A stretch of 64,000 nucleotides of DNA from Alistipes sp. (lineage in GTDB: Bacteria; Bacteroidota; Bacteroidia; Bacteroidales; Rikenellaceae): positions 62,001-126,000 of the forward strand of contig JAGBVG010000063.1 of NCBI GenBank assembly GCA_017630455.1. The letters run 5' to 3'. Shown piece after piece: positions 17,211 to 26,007 of the stretch. Position 1 is the stretch's first letter. Every line of letters starts with the position of its first letter. Under the pieces are notes generated by a model. That model saw only the letters and a list, made by a program, of their open reading frames with translations. It was not told where the DNA came from and searched no databases. The position numbers were made by a program, and so were the translations under genes.

Positions 17211-19076
17211 ATGAGACGACTATTTAGTGTTATGATGCTTCTTGCTGTTGCTATGTCGGCGATGGCTGCGAAGCCAAAGTTCGAGATTAAGCACGTTGAG
17301 CCACTTTCGTGGTGGGTGGGTATGAACACCCCTTTGCAGCTTATGATAAATGGTGAGGGTATCTCGGCATACGACGTAAGCATCGCGCCAGAGGATTGTG
17401 GCGTGGCGGTTGCGGCGGTGCATAAGGCCGACAGCCCCAACTATCTGTTTGTGGATGTTGCCATAGCCGAGGAGGCCAAGGCGGGAACATACACCCTCTG
17501 CTTCAGCGATGGTAAGCGTAAGTATGAGTATGAGTATGTTATCGCCGAGCGCGCGGAGGGTTCGAGGGAGCGTCAGAGCTTCACAACGGCAGATTTCGTA
17601 TACCTCATTATGCCCGATCGTTTCGCTAATGGCAACCCCGCTAACGACTCTACGTCGGATACTGCGGAGAAGGCCGTGCGCTCCAACCCAGGTCGTCGCC
17701 ACGGTGGTGACCTCGAGGGTATGATAGCGCATCTCGATTATATTGCCGACCTCGGTGCTACGGCGGTGTGGTCTACGCCGCTGCTCCTCGATAACGAGAA
17801 TGGTGCGTCGTACCACGGCTACTCGTGCAGCGACTACTACCTCATTGACCCTCGCTTTGGTAGCAATGAGCTATTTAAGACCTACGTGGAGGCGTGTCAC
17901 AACTATGGCTTGAAGGTGATTATGGATGTGGTGCCTAACCATAGCTCTACGTCGCACTGGTGGTATGCAGACCAGCCTTTCAAGGATTGGACACACCAGT
18001 GGGATAAGTATACGCAGTCGAACTGGACATTCTCCACAAATATGGATTTCAACGCCTCGAAGGCCGACCTCTACCAGATGGAGAGCGGATGGTTCGATCG
18101 CTCGATGGCGGATATGAACCTCGACAATCCGTTCCTGCTCCACTACTTCAAGCAGTGGGCTGTGTGGTGGGTAGAGTATTCGGGCTTGGATGGCTTCCGT
18201 GTCGATACCTATCCTTACAACGAGAAGGGTCCTATGAGCCAGTGGTGCGAGGCTGTTATGGCGGAGTATCCAAATTTCAATATCGTAGGTGAGGTGTGGA
18301 CATCCTCTATCCCTCAGCTCGCTTATTGGCAGGGTGGCAACGCCAACAAGGATGGCTTTGACTCACACCTAAAGTCTATTATGGACTTCCCGTTGCACGA
18401 TGCCTTGCGTGCCGCGATGACCGAGTCGGGTTCGCACGTTGCCTGGGGTCAGGGTATGACACGTGTCTACGATGTGTTGTCGCACGACTTTGTATACCAC
18501 GACCTAAGCAATATGATGATTATGGCTGCTAATCACGACACCGACCGCATTGGTGATGTTTGTGAGGGTGATAGCCGTAAGATGAAGATTGTTCACACGC
18601 TGCTTGCTACGATGCGTGGTATGCCACAGATGCTCTATGGTGATGAGCTTATGTTCCGCTCTACGGACCGCACCAAGGGTCACCCTACGCTGCGTGTAGA
18701 CTTCCCTGGCGGATGGGAGGGTGATGAGGTAAACCTCTTCGACGCTTCGCAACACATAGGTTCGCAGAAGGATGTCTATGACCACACACGAAAGCTTATG
18801 ACGTGGCGAAAGAACAAGGATGTCATCCACAACGGCAAGACTATGCACTTCATAGATCGCAACAACACCTATGCCTTCTTCCGCTACAACGATAGCGAGG
18901 TGGTATTCGTGTTTATTAACAACACCGATGCCGTTATGCCTGTGCCTTGGAGTCGTTATGCCGAGATAGCTGCGGGTCTCGATGTGGGTACGAATGTCCT
19001 TACCGACCAGAGCATTACAATGACTGGTGCAAAGGTTGAGCCTATGTCGTCGCTCGTTGTAGAGTTCATACGATAA
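17211..19076 (+). CDS. GH13 neopullulanase/cyclomaltodextrinase, SusA-like, periplasmic
   Basis: A 621-residue enzyme with a cleavable signal peptide (MLLAVAMSAMAA, cut near residue 20) and no lipobox, so periplasmic. An N-terminal cyclomaltodextrinase-type Ig domain (about 22-115, WWVGMNTPLQLMINGEGI) precedes the barrel, which opens with FVYLIMPDRFANGNPANDST, the SusA-type start. Catalytic residues: region I DVVPNHSS, nucleophile D332 (DGFRVD), acid/base E361 (VGEVW) and D443 (ANHDTDR). A C-terminal beta-domain ends at residue 621. In the classical system SusA trims imported maltooligosaccharides in the periplasm, which fits this position 18 bp after the cytoplasmic paralogue. A bidirectional terminator follows. 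Confidence 0.92.
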   Translation: MRRLFSVMMLLAVAMSAMAAKPKFEIKHVEPLSWWVGMNTPLQLMINGEGISAYDVSIAPEDCGVAVAAVHKADSPNYLFVDVAIAEEAKAGTYTLCFSDGKRKYEYEYVIAERAEGSRERQSFTTADFVYLIMPDRFANGNPANDSTSDTAEKAVRSNPGRRHGGDLEGMIAHLDYIADLGATAVWSTPLLLDNENGASYHGYSCSDYYLIDPRFGSNELFKTYVEACHNYGLKVIMDVVPNHSSTSHWWYADQPFKDWTHQWDKYTQSNWTFSTNMDFNASKADLYQMESGWFDRSMADMNLDNPFLLHYFKQWAVWWVEYSGLDGFRVDTYPYNEKGPMSQWCEAVMAEYPNFNIVGEVWTSSIPQLAYWQGGNANKDGFDSHLKSIMDFPLHDALRAAMTESGSHVAWGQGMTRVYDVLSHDFVYHDLSNMMIMAANHDTDRIGDVCEGDSRKMKIVHTLLATMRGMPQMLYGDELMFRSTDRTKGHPTLRVDFPGGWEGDEVNLFDASQHIGSQKDVYDHTRKLMTWRKNKDVIHNGKTMHFIDRNNTYAFFRYNDSEVVFVFINNTDAVMPVPWSRYAEIAAGLDVGTNVLTDQSITMTGAKVEPMSSLVVEFIR

Positions 19077-19103
19077 AGGTTGTTATACAACTTCTTAAAA
19101 AAA

Positions 19104-19144
19104 GGGGTGTCCACAAAACTTGGTGGACACCCTCTTTCTCTTTT
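19104..19144. terminator. Bidirectional terminator closing the alpha-glucan locus
   Basis: GGGTGTCCAC (19105-19114) pairs perfectly with GTGGACACCC (19123-19132), loop of 8 nt. The 3' side is T-rich (TCTTTCTCTTTT) and the 5' side is A-rich, so it works on both strands between the convergent genes at 19076 and 19156. Confidence 0.85.
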
Positions 19145-19155
19145 GCACCATTATC

Positions 19156-20052
19156 TTATTTTCTGCGTAGACGGTATAGCTGGTAGCTATTCACAAAGTT
19201 CTGCCACACGATATATGCCGTAGGGGCGATGGATGCTATCGGGTCGAGGAAGTTGAGGGTCAACCATATTGCTAAGATTGTATTCTTCTGTCCCACCGAC
19301 TGTCCTCCAGCAACGACATCGCCAAGTGCGCGGCCCAGCGAGTGACCCACCTTGAATTGTATGAGGCACAACACGAGGGCAATTGCTGCGAGTTCTATCT
19401 CGATGATGATATCTGCCTCAGTGTCAATGATGAATGCCGTCGTGCGACCCATAACAAGAACCAGTGATACAAGCCACAAGTAGAACGAAAACGAGGAGCG
19501 AGCTGCCACCCAATCAGCAGCCTTGCGCCATAGGTAGCGAAGCATCTGCGCTACAACAAACGGAGCTATGAGCGTAGGGGCTACGCGGCCTATAATACCC
19601 ATAAACGTGCACGTGCCGTTACCAAAGGCGTGGAGGATGAATGGCGCAACCACAGCCGTAACGAGGTTGCACAGCAGGCTGTATGTCACCATCGTAGTTA
19701 CATTTGCGCCAAGCATACCGCCAATCACCACCGCGGCCATAGCAATAGGCGCGAGAACACATATCATAGCACCCTGACCCACGGTCTCACCCAGCAGTGG
19801 CATAACGGCATAGTATACCGCGATGGAGCCTACGAATTGAATGAGAAGCATCCATAGGTGGATGATGCTTAGGCGCATCTCGCGAAGCTCTATGCGGCAA
19901 AATGTGATGAAGAGCATCGCGGCAATTAGAAGCGGTGTGAGCATATTGTGGGTCGCGCTCTCCACCGTGGCAAGAGGACGGCATAGCACCGCACCAATGA
20001 CCATCGCAAGGGGCATCACGATGCTTTTTATGTCCTGTTTCGAAAGTTTCAT
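19156..20052 (-). CDS. BASS/SBF-family transporter
   Basis: A 298-residue integral membrane protein with about nine to ten hydrophobic helices, resembling the bile acid:sodium symporter (SBF/BASS) superfamily: paired helical repeats, LLIAAMLFITF near TM2, LAPIAMAAVVIGGMLGANV in the middle, and a late GGQSVGQKNTILAIW crossover motif. In well-studied members the crossover carries a Glu and a Gln that bind sodium; here these positions appear to be Ser and Lys, so coupling may differ. The substrate is unknown, and the superfamily carries many organic anions besides bile acids. Its start is 2 bp downstream of the stop of the upstream amidase gene, so the two are probably co-transcribed. Confidence 0.75.
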   Translation of the reverse strand: MKLSKQDIKSIVMPLAMVIGAVLCRPLATVESATHNMLTPLLIAAMLFITFCRIELREMRLSIIHLWMLLIQFVGSIAVYYAVMPLLGETVGQGAMICVLAPIAMAAVVIGGMLGANVTTMVTYSLLCNLVTAVVAPFILHAFGNGTCTFMGIIGRVAPTLIAPFVVAQMLRYLWRKAADWVAARSSFSFYLWLVSLVLVMGRTTAFIIDTEADIIIEIELAAIALVLCLIQFKVGHSLGRALGDVVAGGQSVGQKNTILAIWLTLNFLDPIASIAPTAYIVWQNFVNSYQLYRLRRK

Positions 20053-20054
20053 AA

Positions 20055-23039
20055 CTACTTGTTTGATAAAAATTTAAGTATCGATTCCAGAAGTTCCGAG
20101 CGGCGTTTGTCACTCTCGATGGTCTCTATCGGAAAACCGATGCATACGCTCTTGTGTGTGCCATCGTATGCCACTGCAGCGGGTGATTGCGAGAAGCCGT
20201 AACGCAGTATTACGAATGCTCCGCCGCCCACAGGTCGCACAACCTCGGGTGACTCCACAGGGTATATCTCTTCGGAGGGCTCGGTGTTGAACGTAAACAT
20301 CATCTTTCCTCGCACGACACGCGACGGATGGCTCTTGACCTCTCCACCTCGTGATGCCATATTGCCGCCGAAACGCACGTGGAGCACCTTCTCGGCAAAG
20401 TCGCGGTCATCATTGGTGGCAATTGGCGAGTGCCACAGATCGCTAAGTAGGTAGCTGCCACTGACCAAAATAGAGCCACCTCCGAGAGCGTAATCGTGCA
20501 GCGTATGTTGCAGCTCGGCTGGCAGAACCTCGAAGTGGTATCCCGAAGCTCCGCGACCTATCTTTGTGGCACGTTGCTTGCCGAGGATAAGGTCGATAAT
20601 AGGGTAGCTATCCAGTGATACACGATGCTCTGTCACAGCGCGTTGCGACGATGAGGTGTAGGAAAATCCCGCCTTGGCGATATCCTTGCCGTGGAGCGAT
20701 GGATAGTCGAAAGTGTTACCCGCGAGAATGCGTGCCTCATAGTCGTTGTATGATGTTCCGAGGGCATAGCTTTCATCCTCGGAGTGCGAGAGGCTGCGGT
20801 CGAAAATCACCTGCTCGCCAATGAACGAGATATCCTGAATGTATCCCGCGCCACTGTCGTAGCGGTTGAAAAATCCAGCTATGGAGTCCCCCTGCTGGCT
20901 CATAGGCGCAGCCACTCGCTCGAAGCCGTTTATGATCATCACCGTGCCGCGGCTGTGCTTTACGTAGCAGGCCGCGAGGGTCTCCGAGTCGAAGCTCTCG
21001 CCACCCTTGTTCACCGCCGTGATACGGAAACTGTAGTGTTTGTTGGGCTCGAGAGTGAGTGTTGTTGATGTGGTCTCTATGCGTCGTCCGGTGTCGAATC
21101 CCGAGTCGCCGATGCGCGTATAGAGGATGTAGTATTCGGGTGTTGCCGTAGGCTCCAAGGGGTCTGAGGTAGGCATCCAGCTGAGCGTTGCTTTGTCGCC
21201 ATCGAGCTCTATGGCAAAGCTGTTTACGGGTAGCGGTGCCACGGTGTACTCGGTATCGTATTGGCTTGATATATAACGAAGTATGCCCTTGTATATGGCG
21301 CGGCTAACGTCGAAGCGGAACGAGGGGTCGAGGCCATAGCGCATATCGGCAAAGTTCTGGTGCGAGAGAAGCTCCAGCAGCATCGTCGGACAAGCTCCCA
21401 TACGCGCCTCGTAGTAGGCTCTATCCCACATTCCGCGGCGCGTCCAGTTTGGCTCATATTTGGCTCGTATGTCGTCTACTATCTGCGTCATAACCAGGTC
21501 GGTAAGGTCGCGCGAGCGAAGCCTCGAGATGTTGTTCGAAAACTTACCCTTATCCTCGCGCGTGGAGTAGATTCCCAGCGTGCCAATGATGTCGTCGTTG
21601 AGGCGCACGCCAGCGTCGGAGTGGAACGCCAGTGCGAGGTCCAAAGGTATGTTTTTACCCTCCTCGCGCTTCAGACGCTCGCTGCCACCCATAAGTGCAT
21701 TTATCCAATGCGAGCGCGACATATAATCCTCCTTGTAGTCATCCTTATTCTGCTTCGCGGCATACACCTCGGGCGAAAATCCCGACCACTGCAACCAGTA
21801 TCGCGCACCCTCGGCATAGCGTGGATATCCACTTGTAGTCTCCTCATACTCAATATCTTGGTTCTGAAGCGAGAGTTCGACGCTACGGCGTATGTTACCC
21901 ATACCTCCGCCAATCTTCACAGCATCGGCCGTTACTACGCCTTTCTCGTTTGAAATGTTGCTGAGGCTTACAAGTTTAGGGTGGTTGCCGCGCTCGAAGT
22001 AGAACTCTCCGAGGCATACCCACATCGCGCCACCCATCTTCTGGTTTACCGAAAACTCTCGGTCGCCACCCTCAGCGTGAACCACATAGCGGGCATCGCT
22101 GATGGAGTGTTTCGTTGTGGCGTAGGCAACGTAGACGCTGTACACTCCCGACTTCTCGATTTTGCCACCCCAGTGCGCCCAGCTCGGTTTCTTACTCTCG
22201 TCTACACTCTCCACAATGCGTGTTGTGCCGTCATCAAAGGGGTTCTCGCCCGTGGCGTATGTCTCCTGTAGATGCGCGAAGCCTACACCTCCCGTGCACC
22301 ACTTTACCTTGCCGTTCTCCTCCTTGTATTGGCTGTTGTCTATACCCTTGTCGTTGTCGGCAATAAGCTCCATAACCTGAAGGCTGCGCTCGCGGGGTAG
22401 AAGTACCGTCGCTCCTGCGCGCTCCAACATCGGCAGAAGATATGGCACTACGTAGCTCTGCGTGAAGAGATCCTCGACAGTCTCCCACAGACGTACACGC
22501 TGCCACACCCACATATTCTCCGCCTGTTTGAAATATCGTCCGTGGCTCTGCCACAGGGCAATATGGCGATTGGCGAGTCCCTCCGTGGGTTGTGATATTG
22601 CGCTGCGGCGTGTTATGAGCGGAGTCTCGGAATGGTTTGTGAAGCTGCGCTGGTCACTACCCTTACGGTAGTACTGTGGGATGAGGTTGTCGATGAGATC
22701 TCCGTCTGAATAGATGAGTATAGTTGCGCCACGGTACTTCGCGGGCAGCACCTTACGCACGGCATCGTAGAGTCCTTTCAGGTTGTCGGGACGCATAGGG
22801 TAGTATGCCAGCTCCACCGACGTGTGAACCTCCACGACCTCCGATTTTCCGCGATTGCGCAGTCGTATGCTCTCCACCTTCACGTAGCTTCCGGCAACCT
22901 CCTTGAGGGTTATCTCTCTGAGTTTTACGGCCAAAGTGTCGCATAGTTGCTTCGGGAGTCGGCTTTGTGCGGTGGCGGGTGGCGGGCATAGTGCCACCAT
23001 CATAACCATCAGTATGCAGTATAAACAATATCTTCTCAT
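20055..23039 (-). CDS. Exported amidase-fold protein interrupted by a golvesin-like domain, with FnIII
   Basis: A 994-residue protein with a signal peptide (cut near PATAQS, residue 25). It belongs to the Bacteroidales group often labelled xanthan lyase or N-acetylmuramoyl-L-alanine amidase. An Amidase_3-type zinc site can be assembled from two separated segments: H166 (LWQSHGR) and E186 (WETVED) before the insert, and H473 (AFHSDAG) with E556 (MLLELLSH) after it. Between them (about 250-395) is a golvesin/xanthan-lyase-like beta domain (YSVYVAYATTK). A fibronectin III domain (about 595-685) and a 300-residue C-terminal domain follow. Likely role: cell-wall or surface-polymer cleavage outside the inner membrane. 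A true polysaccharide lyase activity is doubtful. Confidence 0.75.
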   Translation of the reverse strand: MRRYCLYCILMVMMVALCPPPATAQSRLPKQLCDTLAVKLREITLKEVAGSYVKVESIRLRNRGKSEVVEVHTSVELAYYPMRPDNLKGLYDAVRKVLPAKYRGATILIYSDGDLIDNLIPQYYRKGSDQRSFTNHSETPLITRRSAISQPTEGLANRHIALWQSHGRYFKQAENMWVWQRVRLWETVEDLFTQSYVVPYLLPMLERAGATVLLPRERSLQVMELIADNDKGIDNSQYKEENGKVKWCTGGVGFAHLQETYATGENPFDDGTTRIVESVDESKKPSWAHWGGKIEKSGVYSVYVAYATTKHSISDARYVVHAEGGDREFSVNQKMGGAMWVCLGEFYFERGNHPKLVSLSNISNEKGVVTADAVKIGGGMGNIRRSVELSLQNQDIEYEETTSGYPRYAEGARYWLQWSGFSPEVYAAKQNKDDYKEDYMSRSHWINALMGGSERLKREEGKNIPLDLALAFHSDAGVRLNDDIIGTLGIYSTREDKGKFSNNISRLRSRDLTDLVMTQIVDDIRAKYEPNWTRRGMWDRAYYEARMGACPTMLLELLSHQNFADMRYGLDPSFRFDVSRAIYKGILRYISSQYDTEYTVAPLPVNSFAIELDGDKATLSWMPTSDPLEPTATPEYYILYTRIGDSGFDTGRRIETTSTTLTLEPNKHYSFRITAVNKGGESFDSETLAACYVKHSRGTVMIINGFERVAAPMSQQGDSIAGFFNRYDSGAGYIQDISFIGEQVIFDRSLSHSEDESYALGTSYNDYEARILAGNTFDYPSLHGKDIAKAGFSYTSSSQRAVTEHRVSLDSYPIIDLILGKQRATKIGRGASGYHFEVLPAELQHTLHDYALGGGSILVSGSYLLSDLWHSPIATNDDRDFAEKVLHVRFGGNMASRGGEVKSHPSRVVRGKMMFTFNTEPSEEIYPVESPEVVRPVGGGAFVILRYGFSQSPAAVAYDGTHKSVCIGFPIETIESDKRRSELLESILKFLSNK

Positions 23040-23064
23040 CTTCGAAACGCTAAATTTGAGCCTC

Positions 23065-23072
23065 CAAAGGTA
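23065..23072 (-). promoter_or_regulatory. -7 promoter element of the amidase/transporter unit
   Basis: TACCTTTG on the minus strand (23072-23065) matches TAnnTTTG, 26 bp before the ATG at 23039. No convincing TTTG is seen at the -33 position. Confidence 0.45.
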
Positions 23073-23114
23073 GCGAAAAAAGGTGGAATGAGGCTGAGGT
23101 TAGGAAATTTTTTG

Positions 23115-23122
23115 TATCTTTA
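23115..23122 (+). promoter_or_regulatory. -7 promoter element of the dapB-lepB unit
   Basis: TATCTTTA (23115-23122) is one base from TAnnTTTG and sits 28 bp before dapB, in the divergent 111-bp gap shared with the amidase gene. Confidence 0.4.
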
Positions 23123-23150
23123 CCGCGTTATTTTTTAAAATAAAAAAGAT

Positions 23151-23867
23151 ATGAAGTGTGCTATTATAGGCTACGGAAAGATGGGTCGCGAGATTGAGCG
23201 AATCCTTGTTGAGCGTGGCCACAACGTAGAGTTGGTTATCGATGAGGCGAATGCTATGGAGCTAACGGCGGAGAATATCCAAAGGGTGGATGTGGCATTT
23301 GAGTTCACAACGCCCGAGACTGGAGCGGATAATGTTGCTAAGGTACTCGCGGCAGGTGGTCGCGTAGTTTGCGGCACGACGGGCTGGTTATCCCGATTCA
23401 AGGAGATGGAGACTCTTGCTGATGAGAGGGGTGGTGCGCTATTCTATGCCTCGAACTTCTCCATCGGTGTCAATATGATGTTTCGTCTCAACCGCCGTCT
23501 TGCCGAGCTTATGAATCCATATCCTCAGTATAACGTGCGTATCTCGGAGACTCACCATATCTGGAAGAAGGATGCTCCGAGTGGTACGGCCATCACCCTT
23601 GCCGAGGGAATTATCGAGAATCTCGATCGTAAGACGGGCTGGGTGAATAGGGCTGCTTCCTTAGCCGAGGAGCTGGAGATAGAGTCGTTGCGCGAGGGTA
23701 TGGTGCCAGGTATCCACACCATCACCTACACCTCGGCAGATGATTTCATAGAGCTTAAGCACTCGATTACCAATCGTCGTGCCTTGGCTATGGGTGCGGT
23801 GCTTGCGGGTGAGTATCTCTCGAAGGTCGATAAGGGTGGCGTATATTCTATGGACGATTTATTGTAG
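23151..23867 (+). CDS. dapB: 4-hydroxy-tetrahydrodipicolinate reductase
   Basis: A 238-residue DapB reducing 4-hydroxy-tetrahydrodipicolinate to tetrahydrodipicolinate in lysine and meso-diaminopimelate synthesis. The NAD(P)-binding glycine motif is at the N-terminus (IIGYGKMGREIE). The family signatures are VCGTTGW (about 76-82), the catalytic His region ISETHHIWKKDAPSGTA (about 133-149) with His-His and the Lys, and a C-terminal VLAGEYLSK. Length fits the short Bacteroidetes form. It begins a tightly packed housekeeping run; lepB starts 9 bp after its stop, an adjacency common in this phylum. Confidence 0.96.
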   Translation: MKCAIIGYGKMGREIERILVERGHNVELVIDEANAMELTAENIQRVDVAFEFTTPETGADNVAKVLAAGGRVVCGTTGWLSRFKEMETLADERGGALFYASNFSIGVNMMFRLNRRLAELMNPYPQYNVRISETHHIWKKDAPSGTAITLAEGIIENLDRKTGWVNRAASLAEELEIESLREGMVPGIHTITYTSADDFIELKHSITNRRALAMGAVLAGEYLSKVDKGGVYSMDDLL

Positions 23868-23876
23868 TTGGTGGGT

Positions 23877-25370
23877 ATGAATAAGATATTTAGCTCTGTA
23901 AAGCAGTTTTTTGCCAATCCTTGGCTTTCGGCCATTGTCGTGGCCATCATCATCTCGCTCTTTGCAATATGGTATGGCGCGTGGTGGTCGTTGTTTGTGG
24001 CACTGCCTGTGGTCTACGACTACTATATCGGTGGCAACATCAAGCGCCTGCACGCCAAACTCTACGAGAAGTATCGCTGGTATCAGGTGGTGTGGGCAGT
24101 GTGGTGTGCCGCGGTGTTTGCACTGGTTGTAGGTGTCGTGGTCCATATGTTGCTCTTCCGCTGGGAGCAGCCTTTCCTCCTCACGTTTGCCGTGGTTATG
24201 GCCGTGGCGCTGTGGTGTGAGATGAAGAGCCAGTCGAAGATCTATCTGTGGATCTATGGCTGGGTGCACGCCATAATCTTCGCCACTGTAGTTGCCACGC
24301 TTATTCAGCTCTATTGGTTCCAGATGTTTGTGATCCCCACAGGCTCGATGGAGAGTACACTTCTGGCGGGTGACTATATCCTTGTAAATAAGGTGTCGTA
24401 TGGACCTCGTGTGCCTATGACTCCGTTGTCGTTTCCGTTTGTGCATAACACTATGCCGCTAAATCCCGAAAAGGCGTCGTTCTCAACATCGTGGCAGCGC
24501 GACTACCGCCGCTTGAGCTCTTGTGGTCAGGTGGAGCGTGGTGATGTCGTGGTCTTCAACTTCCCCGAGGGCGATACCGTGGTGCTGGAGATGGCGGCTA
24601 TGAGCTATTATGAGCTTCTTCGCGATTCGCGTCTGGGAGGCAGTGTCGCGGAGCGTCGCAAGAATATTGCCGAAAACTTTACCCTCGCGGTGCGACCTTT
24701 GGATAAGAAGGAGAACTACATAAAGCGTTGCGTGGGAGTGCCAGGCGACACGCTGCAGATTATTGATGGTGCGGTATACCACAATGGCGTGCGCGAGGCT
24801 TTTGTGCCTAAACGCCAATATATCTACTATAACGAGTTTACGCAAAAGCCTATAAAGATGGGTATTGATCACCTCACTGGCGAGTATCTCGAGCTACCTA
24901 TCACGGATGATGAACTATCGAAGTATGCCGATACTACACGCTACCGCCTGAAGAAGATCGGTGGTGCGGTGTCGGGAAGCTCGCTTATCCCTCACACTGC
25001 GCCTAAACTCGGCCAGCGTTGGACCATTGACGATATGGGTCCTATCTGGGTGCCAAAGGCGGGTTCTACTATAAATTTGACACCTGAGAATGTAGCTATG
25101 TATGAGCGTTGCATCGAGGTCTACGAGGGTTACGATGTGGAGCAGCGCGGCAGGGAGGTCTACGTCGACGGTGCACCAACCAAGAGCTACACCTTCGAGC
25201 AGGACTACTACTTTATGATGGGTGATAATCGTCACGGCTCTCTCGACTCGCGCTTCTGGGGCTTTGTGCCCGAGGATCATATCGTGGGTAAAGCCTCTTA
25301 CATCTGGTTCTCGGTCGATCCTGCCGAAGGCAGCATACGTTGGGATAGAATATTCTCCTCTATTGAGTAA
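23877..25370 (+). CDS. lepB: Signal peptidase I
   Basis: About 497 residues from ATG 23877; an in-frame TTG at 23868 would only add three residues. The N-terminal 140 residues hold several membrane helices, as in Bacteroidetes LepB. The catalytic domain carries nucleophile S157 (PTGSMESTLL) and general-base K283 (ENYIKRCVGVPGD), with the C-terminal box GDNRHGSLDSRFWGFVP. The long stretch between Ser and Lys (more than 120 residues) is the enlarged form usual in this phylum. It cleaves signal peptides of exported proteins at the periplasmic face. It is co-transcribed with dapB and 9 bp from the next gene. Confidence 0.95.
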   Translation: MNKIFSSVKQFFANPWLSAIVVAIIISLFAIWYGAWWSLFVALPVVYDYYIGGNIKRLHAKLYEKYRWYQVVWAVWCAAVFALVVGVVVHMLLFRWEQPFLLTFAVVMAVALWCEMKSQSKIYLWIYGWVHAIIFATVVATLIQLYWFQMFVIPTGSMESTLLAGDYILVNKVSYGPRVPMTPLSFPFVHNTMPLNPEKASFSTSWQRDYRRLSSCGQVERGDVVVFNFPEGDTVVLEMAAMSYYELLRDSRLGGSVAERRKNIAENFTLAVRPLDKKENYIKRCVGVPGDTLQIIDGAVYHNGVREAFVPKRQYIYYNEFTQKPIKMGIDHLTGEYLELPITDDELSKYADTTRYRLKKIGGAVSGSSLIPHTAPKLGQRWTIDDMGPIWVPKAGSTINLTPENVAMYERCIEVYEGYDVEQRGREVYVDGAPTKSYTFEQDYYFMMGDNRHGSLDSRFWGFVPEDHIVGKASYIWFSVDPAEGSIRWDRIFSSIE

Positions 25371-25379
25371 CGCTAAAAA

Positions 25380-25994
25380 GTGACTATCGTGGCTACAGAT
25401 AGCTATAAGACTATTGCGCGACCAGCCGAGACCACCTACCGCCAGCTCAGTAGTAAGTTTCTGGTCTATGCCTATCCCGTGGAGAGCGAGGAGGAGGTTA
25501 AGGTTCACCTCGATGCTCTACGAAAGAAGTGGTTTGATGCCACTCACCACTGCTACGCGTGGCGTATAGGTCCTCAGGGTGAGCATTTTCGTGCTAATGA
25601 CGACGGTGAGCCCTCCTCTACGGCGGGTAAGCCTATCCTTGGTCAGCTGCTCTCGCAGGAGGTTACCAACTGCCTCGTTGTCGTGGTGCGCTACTTCGGA
25701 GGTACGAAGCTCGGTGTCCCGGGACTTATCGCGGCTTATAAGGAGTCTACGGCTTTGGTTTTGTCGGAGTGTGAGATTGTGGAGCGCACGGTGGATGTGC
25801 GTATCTCGGTGTCGTTTTCGTATGTGGTTATGAACGATATTATGCGTATCGTGAAGGATATGCAGCCCAAGGTGTTGGGTCAGGAGTTTGACAACCTATG
25901 CACTATGACGCTCTCCATTCGCGAGGGTGACTCCGAGCAGCTTATCGGCCGCCTCGAGAAGGTCGATGGCGCAACGGTGGAGGTGCTGGAGTAA
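25380..25994 (+). CDS. YigZ/IMPACT family protein
   Basis: A 204-residue UPF0029/IMPACT protein with a GTG start at 25380. The start is supported because [21 protein letters not shown] is the usual family N-terminus and no ATG precedes it. Family motifs are [20 protein letters not shown] and [18 protein letters not shown] in the N-terminal domain, followed by an EF-G-domain-IV-like fold (DUF1949). The function is poorly known; proposals involve translation or protein stability. It lies between lepB and uvrA with short gaps, so it belongs to the same operon. Confidence 0.88.
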   Translation: MTIVATDSYKTIARPAETTYRQLSSKFLVYAYPVESEEEVKVHLDALRKKWFDATHHCYAWRIGPQGEHFRANDDGEPSSTAGKPILGQLLSQEVTNCLVVVVRYFGGTKLGVPGLIAAYKESTALVLSECEIVERTVDVRISVSFSYVVMNDIMRIVKDMQPKVLGQEFDNLCTMTLSIREGDSEQLIGRLEKVDGATVEVLE

Positions 25995-26007
25995 ATGTTT
26001 TGCAGTT

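Noticed and set aside
19156..20052. BASS-family transporter as bile-acid importer for the steroid cluster
   Set aside because: It is more than 20 kb away, in a different operon with an amidase, and the superfamily carries many substrates; a link would rest on the family name alone.
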